NCBI GenBank assembly: GCA_021186555.1
Contig: JAJKFL010000014.1
Location: 19,977,533-20,041,532 of the forward strand
From: Reticulitermes speratus
Taxonomy: Eukaryota; Arthropoda; Insecta; Blattodea; Rhinotermitidae
Reading direction: 5' to 3'
DNA: 64,000 nucleotides
The position numbers and the translations under genes are program-made. This document shows positions 56,360-64,000 of this stretch, one piece after another; the first letter of the stretch is position 1; each line of letters begins with the position of its first letter. The notes beneath the pieces are model-generated. The model ran no database searches, was not told where the DNA came from, and saw nothing but the letters and a program-made list of their open reading frames with translations.

Positions 56360-58660
56360 TCAAATGTAAATTCATACAAATTAACCTGCACCATAGCAAG
56401 GCTGCAACGTCACTTCTTTGCCGCAAACTTGCTATAGGGGAGATGGATGTGGCACTTATTAAGGAACCCTGGGTTCATGGGGACCGGATAAGGGTATTAC
56501 GCAATAGATAGGGTAAGCTGTTTTCTGCTGGACCCGGTATTGCACCAAGAGCATATATTTTTGTAAGAAATACTATTCAGGCCTTTCCACTGCTGGAGCT
56601 CTGCTCCAGAGACGTAATGACGGTGAGGCTATTATTTGACGGAGGCAGGAGCATTAGGGAACTTATTGTTACCTCTGCATACCTCCCCTATGACTCAGAC
56701 GAACCACCCCCATCGAGGGAACTATGGGACGTCATCACCCACTGCTGTAGAAATAACTTACAGCTCATAGCTGGATGTAATGCTAATGCAAACCACATTG
56801 TATGTGGGAGCACTGGCATCAATCCCAGAGGACACTATTTATTGTAATATTTGTTAAGTACTAACCTTAATATTCTTAATAAAGTTAACGAAACCCACAT
56901 ACCCGAACTCCATATAACTGGACGGAATAGACATTCCATGGACACGGACCGTCAAATACCTAGGACTTCTCCTAACTTCTACACTTAACTACAATCAACA
57001 TGTCACAAACTTAGCGCATAAAGCGCTAGACAACTTAATCGCTATATTCCCACTCCTGGGTCGGCAATCGATACTAGTGATGGATATCAAATTACATTTA
57101 TATAAAGCCATAATACGGTCCACGATGATATATGCGGCACCTGTATAGTGTGGGATAAGTGACTCTTCGTACCGCACGTTACAAGTTGTCCAGAATAAAT
57201 GTCTACGGGTAATAACAAACTCCGAGCGTAGTACACCTATTCGTCACCTTCACGACCGGACTGGAATTCCGATGATGCAAACGTATATAATGGACATGGC
57301 TGCCAGGTTTTACAAACAATGCATGTATCACCCAAATCCCCTGATACGAACAATCGGTAACTACACAAAACACAGCGTACAGTGCAAATATAAGAAATAC
57401 ATGCACAAACGGCCAAGACATAAGACTGCTGTAATGGACATAAGAGTTGGTGGTGTTTTTTGTGATGAGTTAATTTTCACCGCAATCACGAAGCTACCTA
57501 GGTAATTTCCGAACCATAAGGCCTAATAAAAGGTAAACGGTGCGGTCAATTGGTAAGAGGAACAAATTGTGTATACAAGGTATGAGATGTAAGTAGTCTG
57601 TAAATATTTATGTTAATAAACCTTTTTATATATATAAAAAAAAAGTTAACAAACCTACCTTTGTTGTCAGTAATAGGCAGGAGGTTACTGATTTGACATT
57701 AGGGACTGATAAAACCTAGTGTCCAACTGGAATGTACCTGATGAGACCTCTTTGTCAGATCACAGGTATATATTGTTTCAGGTACGTGACCTAGAAATTT
57801 CCAGGATCACATATAGCAATCCCAAGAGAACCAATTGGGAATCCTATCAGAAAGACCTAAAGGTAAATCTAAGAGCTGTACCAAGAGTTGTGCACTTGGT
57901 GCGGGATGTGGAGTTGGCTGTTGACTTGGTGCAACAGGCCATTCTTTCCTCCTATCAGCAAAATTGTCCAGCTAGGATGGCTCTCTTACCAAGGAGGGTT
58001 CCTTGGTGGAGGAAAGAGGGGTGCCGCCCTAAAACCTCCACAAGACGGCATTTTAATAAAGCTAAAAAGACTGGTGACTGGGAATCTTATAAAATGGCCC
58101 TCACCAATTATCACAAAGCAATAAGAAAAGCCAAACAATCCTCGTGGAGGGAATACTGTTGGGGGATTAAGAATGTACCTGACAGAGCCCGCCTAATGAG
58201 GATTATGGCCAATCAGTCGGCCAACAAGGTGGGTTCTATCAAACTATCTAATGGCTGTCACACACAAGCAGGAATAGAAACCCTGAGGAAACTTACAGAG
58301 TTCACTTCCCAGGATCTGCTGCAGGAGAAACAACAGAGCTAAGGCAGGGAGAGTCAAACCTGGGGACATTTATTGCCCACAGGGAGGACTGGGAACACTC
58401 CAAAAGGGTCATTGGCCAATCCAAAATTAAATGGGCGATAAAATCTTTCAAACCATTTAAATCAGCAGAAACAGATGAGATTGTACCTGCATTATTGCAA
58501 AAGGGGGGGTCAATCTCTTAATGACTCACCTATGCCGAATCTTTAGAGCCGGCCTGGCAATGGGATATATACCCATAGCCTGGAGGCAAGTTAAAGTGAC
58601 GTTTATACCTAAGCCCAGGAAGGCCAACTATATGGAGGCTAAGGCACATCTGCCATGCCA
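56360..58660 (+). mobile_element. R1/Jockey-type LINE fragment: endonuclease and start of RT, interrupted
   Basis: Endonuclease: HHSKAATSLLCRKLAIGE, VALIKEPWVHGDR (catalytic Glu block), VTSAYLPYDSDEPPPSRELW, LIAGCNANANHIVCGSTGIN and, after the insertion, LSDHRYILF (SDH). The usual GCDANAHH Asp is Asn here and there are in-frame stops. 57840-58320 encodes the linker (VPWWRKEGCRPKTSTRRHFN; YHKAIRKAKQSSWREYC), then PFKSAETDEIVPALLQKGG, MTHLCRIFRAGLAMGYIPIA and WRQVKVTFIPKPRKANYMEA, the first RT blocks, ending near 58650. Possibly the 5' half of the family whose RNase H halves lie at 14.8 and 35.5 kb. Confidence 0.82.
56890..57644 (+). mobile_element. Nested 5'-truncated Jockey-like LINE insertion
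   Basis: Starts directly in the RT C-terminal region: WTVKYLGLLLTSTLNYNQHV, ALDNLIAIFPLLGRQS, YKAIIRSTMIYAAPV, LQVVQNKCLRVITNSERS and HDRTGIPMMQTYIMDMAARF. It has one stop after AAPV, an AATAAA near 57615 and a terminal A-rich tail. aaagttaac precedes it (56881-56889) and follows it (57642-57650), a target site duplication of at least six bases, up to about nine counting A's shared with the tail. Removing it restores the host LINE reading LNILNKVNKPTFVVSN. Confidence 0.85.
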
Positions 58661-60468
58661 GTGAAGCACTTCTGGGAAAATCACAGTGTGGTGGACATTA
58701 GCTACACACCTCATTCACCAGACACTGTGCCAGCTAACTTTTCCCTCTTCCTAAAGTGAAAACCACCTTCAAAGGAAGAAGGTTTCATGACATTAAAGGC
58801 ATAAAAGAGTAATATAATGAGCAATTAAATTCAGTTCCTTTGGATGACTTCAGTGACTGTTTCATGCAACTTTTAGAGCAATGTAAAAAGTGTGTTGTAG
58901 TCAAGAGAGATTACATTGAAGGAAAATGGAACAATTTGCTTCTTATTCCACATGTATGTGTTCTTAAAGCATGAATCCTGGAACTTTAATGCTTGGCCAC
59001 CTATATGCTGAATGAATTAGTATTAAGGATTCAGCTTCAAAAATTAAATAGTTACACTCGTAAATAATCTATTACATGTTGATTACATGGTGATTAAATT
59101 TATGACAATTACTATGTTCTTGTACACTGGAATTGTATTCTATATTATATGTTGTGTTGCTGTATGTTGTGCTGTGCTTGTTTTTGTTGTATTGTAAACT
59201 AAGATGATTTCCACATCTACATGAGTTTGTACTCCCGGCAGGATTTACGGAAAATGAATAAAATGAATGAATGAATGAACAGAATGATTGTTTATAGAGT
59301 GTGATTTTCTAGGTTCTAACACCATGAAATTTTGTACAGGGACACCAATGCTTTGGAAGAACATGCCACCTTCACCTTCATGTTTTAAATGAGTTTGTTA
59401 AAGATGCAGCCACATTCTACAGGCACTCTGTGTTGTCTGTCCTGGCACATTAGACCAAAACTATCTACAACCAGGACAGTCTCTGTGCTGAACTGGACCT
59501 ACTGTAGAGAAACTCTGACAACAGCTACAGCACCAAATACTCATAGATTTGTCATGCTCTCAACCCCTAGCAGCAACAATTTGTATCACATAAGAGGACT
59601 CCCCATTGTGGTGGCCTTCATAACATTCATCCAAAACACTCTTTAATTGCAGCAGCATGGTGCTATTGAGACATAACATTGTGAGTAGGCATCCTACTAA
59701 GGAAAGTCTCTAGTTTAAGTTTTTCCATCAAGGACAACATGATCCTGAAAACACTAGGCACTAATAGCAACCCGTGAAAGTGTGGGAAGGTGTACACTGG
59801 ACACACTGGTCCTTTCATTGAAACCTGGGTTAATGAACACCACCATCATGTACAGCTGTACCAACCAAAGAAGTTAGTCATGGCAGAACACAGCACTGAC
59901 ATGGGTCATCACATCCTGCTCAACATCAGTATCCTAAGAAATTTAAGCACAGGGACCAGCCCATAAGCAAAATGAAAGATTTGTGCCTACCATAAGAACA
60001 TGAATGTGGAGGATGGCTTCTCCTTGAGTAGGTCATGGAAGCCTCTTATTCATTCCCTGAAAGAAGTAAGCTCTCCACAGACAAGTTAGTCACTTTCTTC
60101 TGTGGTGACTCTCCTGTACCAGTGCCCACTTTAATGTGGCTTCACCTTTTTCATTCCCCATTTCTTGTGGTTGTGTCTTTTTCTCATTTTATATCCCTCT
60201 TGTGATGATCTACAGGGTCCCCTGCAAAGTTCCATTCTTGTTCCACTTCCAACTGTTGTGGCTCTGAAAAGGGCTGTTTTTCCATTTCTCACTGTCCATG
60301 TCCATCCTGAAATAAATACTGCAGTCTTGAAAAGGGTCATTTTTTGTCCTTGCTTGTGACATTCCTATTGGCACAGACCACACTGTCTCCTTGTCCCCTA
60401 CCATGGATATGATTGGCCATCTTCCTTGTAACCTGCCTATACAACCTGATTGTATCCTCACCCTACTT

Positions 60469-60759
60469 CTCCCCATGGTGAAGGGCCCCGCGCAGATGCT
60501 ATGGACACACCACAGCCTTAAGGCTTTTTGTGCAACCCTATGATGAAGATGAAGATGAGCAGTTTTTTTTTTACCAACTTTTACAAGTAATGGAGCACCA
60601 GTGGAATGAAATTGACAGGGGAAAACCGACAACTCGGAGAAAAACCTGTCCCAGTGCCACTTTGTCCACCACAAATCCCACATGGACTGACCCGGGATCG
60701 AACCCGGGCCTCCGCAGTGAGAGGCCGGCGACTAACCGCCTGAGCCATGGCACGGCCTG
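60469..60759 (-). mobile_element. tRNA-derived SINE (291 bp) with 14-bp target duplication
   Basis: tcctcaccctactt occurs at 60455-60468 and 60760-60773, bracketing the insert. The minus-strand head GGCCGTGCCATGGCTCAGGC contains an A-box-like TGGCTCAGGCGG, and CCCGGGTTCGATCCCGGGTC contains a perfect B box (GGTTCGATCC). An A-run (plus t9-10 near 60561) and a CTTCATC-repeat stretch lie in the 3' half. It is not a tRNA gene: no cloverleaf 3' half fits beyond the B box arm. Confidence 0.85.
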
Positions 60760-60782
60760 TCCTCACCCTACTTACTTCGACC

Positions 60783-60824
60783 CTGAAGATGGAAGCAGCA
60801 GGTTCGTCCAAAACGTTGGTATCC
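60783..60824 (+). other. Penelope-associated hammerhead-like motif, weak copy
   Basis: CTGAAGA, GGAAGCAGCAGGTTCGTCC, AAAACGTTGGTA. The arms pair for only three bases (ACC/GGT). Its value is the link to the GIY-YIG remnant upstream. Confidence 0.35.
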
Positions 60825-61754
60825 CCTGTACGAGGCTATAAGGTGTCACAACTCAGAAGACTTGCTATCTATTAAGCAGCTAAAGATAACAAATATGACA
60901 CCCTGAAGAACTTATTCCTAAAAATATTAATTTCATTTTTGTAATGTTTACATTATTTGACATGGTCAGTAATTACAGTAACAAACAGATGTGTCTGTCA
61001 AAACGAACAACTGTCCACCTACTGCTAGTTCCAAACAAAACTTAGAGAAATGTGGCTGTTGTTACTTGAATTACATAGAAGTGTGGAGCAAACTGTGAAG
61101 GTCTTTTTCAGGGGCTTTTCTAAGCTAATAACTCCCAAAACAGGACAGCCATAAAAAAAGACACCAAGGACAGTGAGATCCGAGGTGTATTATACAAGGA
61201 ATTCTCTCACCCAAATGCAGCAGTGATTAAAACAGTCCAGAAGATGAGGCAGACTTTCTGCTGCCTTCATTTGTGCCAAGCACTGTAACTTAAAACTGTA
61301 CTATTACATCCAATTACAACTTAAAATAGATGCTTTAGATATGGATATTTGAGTTTTTGTGAAACAAAGGAATTGAATACACATGAAAGGCTTCTAAGAA
61401 TAGAAAAAGGAAAACATAACATACATAAAAGGGGGAAGAGAATTAACAGAATATATAATTCAGATTCAAACTGGATTATTATTTTTTTTATTTGTATGTA
61501 CAGTTTGAGAGATAAATTTGTGAATGAACAGGGCAATTATTATACTGTGTACATTCTCTGCCAAAGAGAGCATGTTATCATCATAATATGGCTGTAATAC
61601 TTGTCTGGTATTTGCTCTATCACATAGAAGATTGGCATAAAACATCACAATATCAAATATTGAATGATCCAGGCAACATTTGCCATACGATGAAAATAAT
61701 TATACCCTGCCTCCTTCTCAACCCTTTCATGGCTGAGTCTACCAGAGTTTATCT

Positions 61755-61771
61755 GGGGGGGGGGGGGGGGG
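61755..61771. repeat. Poly(G) 17-mer
   Basis: Homopolymer of 17 G followed by aagggggaggggaaaggg. Confidence 0.95.
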
Positions 61772-63104
61772 AAGGGGGAGGGGAAAGGGTCAACTGTTCA
61801 TCCCTGTCATGTCCCATGATTTTGAGAAAAAATTAAACACTATACATCATTATATTATTTAGAGTGTGATATGGTCCTGTCCCCTTCAACTGTTGTGGCT
61901 GAAGAGTTCTAAAAAAAAAGGAACACAAACATTTCCCACCCCTTACTGAATTTTCTTGCAAGGGTGAAGGAAATAATATGTCTATGATGATCACAGCACA
62001 AAATGTGACAGATTTTTTTTATTATTTTTTCTTTTTCATAATATTCATTCATCTTTCACGTTATTGTCAGAGTCACCAAGAACAAGCAAGGTGTAGTAAG
62101 CTATAGGCATTTAGGTTTCTTTTTTACATGTGTGCGAGCAAGTTTTTGTGAGTGTTATAGGAAGCTATGAGTCTCCAGTTGCATTGTGTCCCATACTGCA
62201 TTACACACTGTCAATGCATACAGTTGGCACAACTGTCTTGTTCTGATTATTAATATTCATGTCCAAACACAACCACAATATGTACTCTACTCACTTTGCC
62301 CGACCATCACAAAATTGTACTGACCTTCATGAGTGTGAGTGATTCTTAACTACCTGAACTTGTACCTACAGTGTGCTTTGGACAGCACTGACAGTTTCAT
62401 TCAAGGACAAAATTCAGGTTGAGTGATTCTAGACTACAGACCACTCATACTTTTGAAGGCATCTGCAGCACATCACTCTGACAATACACACAACCACGCT
62501 ACAAAAATATATCAACTTAACTGTACATGCAGGTATGTGTTCCAATGGAAATATATCCATGACACATATTTCATAGAGTGGTATCTTTCAGGTTTAGTAC
62601 AAAGCATGGAAGTGACTTACAGGCTTTTATGCAAAACAGACATTTCCAAGTTGACAATATGCTCTAAATTTCCAAACAATGTGAAAATGGGAAAGCAATA
62701 AGCATCCAATGGTCCCTTGTGAACCACGTACCTTTTACATCAGTGTGGCTGGGTTTGAATAGTTACTACTATATTTACATTCTACTCTGAAATTTTTCAT
62801 AGTATGGAAAAGCTATATGTTGTTTCCTAATCAGATACTTAACAACACTGATTAAAATATATATAAAGATAATAAACATGAAAGGAATAAGATAATCTAT
62901 AAAGTAGTATTTATATGCTTCCAACAAGAAGCAGAAGCTCCTTGCTTGCAGACAGTTGTGCTAACTAGTAATACATGACGCCTATGGAATATTTAACATC
63001 AGACGCATCTAGCCTGAATGACTTCATTCACTGAAGGTGAAATTGCAAGTTTCGGGCTTTACTATCTAAATGGGTTTTGAGACTACAATACAAGACTGAA
63101 GCAC

Positions 63105-63175
63105 CAATTTTTCTTTTCTTTTTTCTTCTTTTTTTCCTTTTCCTTTTTCTTCCTTTTTCTTTTGTCTTTTTCCTA
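63105..63175. repeat. Polypyrimidine tract
   Basis: About 70 bases of T with interspersed C (ttttcttctttttttccttt), almost purine-free. Confidence 0.9.
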
Positions 63176-64000
63176 ACTACAATTACCTTAAAGCTGACAA
63201 TACCAAGAAAGGCAGTAGATATGAAGGTAGAAGTCTTGGGTTAGAAGTTTCTCTCTCTCTTTCTCTTATTTCAACTTTTAATTTGTTGGTGGGTTCAATT
63301 TCATTTTGTTTAAAGTGTTGAAATTGATTAACTTGTCCACTTCAATGAAAGACAAAGAAAGTTTCAACTCACAGGAGGAAAACTTGTAGGTATCCTATTT
63401 TTTTTTTAATTTTTAATGTTTCCAATGATTTATCTCTTACAAGAAAATAAGGTGTATAATAAATTATTTTAAAAAGACTTGTCAATATAATGTTAGCGGT
63501 AGTAACAGCTTCGAACTGAATGCAGTTGGAGTGTTTAGTACCTTAACACACAGCGTACCCACATATGGTTTATATTTATAAATATGGCCAGATTATTGCA
63601 AATGCCATACCCAAAAATAAAACTATTTTCATTAAATTATAATTTCATGTGTTAATTCAGAGGAAATTCTAAAAAAAACAACTTCCAGCCTTTAATGCCA
63701 TGAGTATGATAACATACTCATGTAGAAATGGATATCTACAAGTTCAGATCGAGATACGATTACATGGTTACATCAAATTTTATCTTGAAATCAATTCCAC
63801 ACAATCAAAAACACAAAAACATAAAGTAAAAGAAACCATCAGTAATACTATTTTTTCCTTTTCCTACAATTCCACTTTATCCTGAGGGGTTTGGTGGGGG
63901 TTCAATAATTTATTTATGTATATTAAAAAATCTTGTATTACTCCTAACTGCTACAGAGTATATTTTAGGGTGGTGTTTGTGGGGGTAGGCAGCTGGGAGT

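Larger units (their letters stand above)
59390..60830 (+). mobile_element. Penelope-like element 3' remnant (GIY-YIG endonuclease)
   Basis: Reading over stops: VLSVLAHWTKTIYNQDSL, GILLRKVSSLSFSIKDN, KCGKVYTGHTGPFIETWV (GIY-YIG-type block; YTG where YVG or YIG is usual), EHHHHVQLYQPKK, MAEHSTDMGHHILLN and VEDGFSLSRSWKPLIHSLK. This order is that of the Penelope-like C-terminal region. Downstream at 60783 lies CTGAAGATGGAAGC...GTCCAAAACGTTGG, the weaker form of the window's hammerhead-like motif. A tRNA-derived SINE splits the 3' part. Confidence 0.75.
61000..64000. other. Right-hand gene-free stretch with simple repeats
   Basis: AT-rich. Notable parts: G17 at 61755-61771 next to an aaccctttcatggctgag end that resembles a TTAA-element terminus, and pyrimidine-rich DNA at 63105-63175. 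No gene recognised. Confidence 0.5.

Noticed and set aside
60690..60759. tRNA gene on the minus strand
   Set aside because: The A and B boxes are good, but the sequence runs on into a SINE body with an A-rich part and is flanked by a 14-bp target duplication. It is a tRNA-derived SINE, not a tRNA gene.

Overview
The window is animal nuclear DNA, AT-rich and dominated by transposable elements, carrying two spliced host genes, both on the minus strand. Intron-rich host genes combined with RTE-, Jockey/R1- and CR1/L2-like LINEs, Tigger/pogo, mariner, Tc1-like and piggyBac-like DNA transposons, Penelope-like sequence and a tRNA-derived SINE point to an arthropod. The style of the host proteins and LINE fragments suggests a polyneopteran insect, perhaps a cockroach or termite. 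That placement is inference.

Host gene 1 is the whole coding region of importin-5 (karyopherin beta-3, IPO5/RanBP5). It runs from the ATG at 53341 down to the stop at 11733 in 21 exons. All junctions were assembled by hand with GT-AG splice sites and matching phases. They give 3288 coding bases (1095 residues), close to the family's usual ~1097. Host gene 2, downstream in the same orientation, is the 5' part of a serine incorporator (SERINC/TMS family) gene. Three coding exons lie at 6425-6390, 4912-4748 and 1940-1753, giving 129 residues; the rest lies beyond the left edge.

Layout from left to right: 1-1410 RTE-like LINE (minus) containing a local tandem duplication; 1753-6425 SERINC exons, with an LINE relic in intron 2; 6426-11732 intergenic, with a broken Tc1/mariner-type transposase, a tRNA-like SINE remnant and hammerhead-like motifs; 11733-53341 IPO5, its introns packed with DNA transposon derivatives and LINE pieces; 53405-53430 putative promoter with a tandem 13-bp E2F-like repeat; 53520-54950 LINE (minus) ending close to the IPO5 start; 56360-58660 R1/Jockey-type LINE interrupted by a second Jockey-like insertion; 59390-60830 Penelope-like GIY-YIG remnant interrupted by a tRNA-derived SINE with a 14-bp target duplication; 61000-64000 AT-rich DNA with simple repeats.

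The two genes are functionally unrelated (nuclear import; membrane lipid/serine incorporation), so the window reads as a TE-inflated stretch of ordinary host genome. The most unusual signal is a recurring compact motif with the hammerhead-like core CTGATGA...GAAAC. In its best copies (7383-7425 and 56099-56143) the flanking 5-base arms differ in sequence but stay complementary. A Penelope-like endonuclease remnant near 60 kb is followed by a weaker copy of the same motif. Other points of note are internally deleted Tigger copies that share one architecture, a 5S rRNA-like sequence inside a Tigger-like element, and a pair of competing splice acceptors in IPO5.
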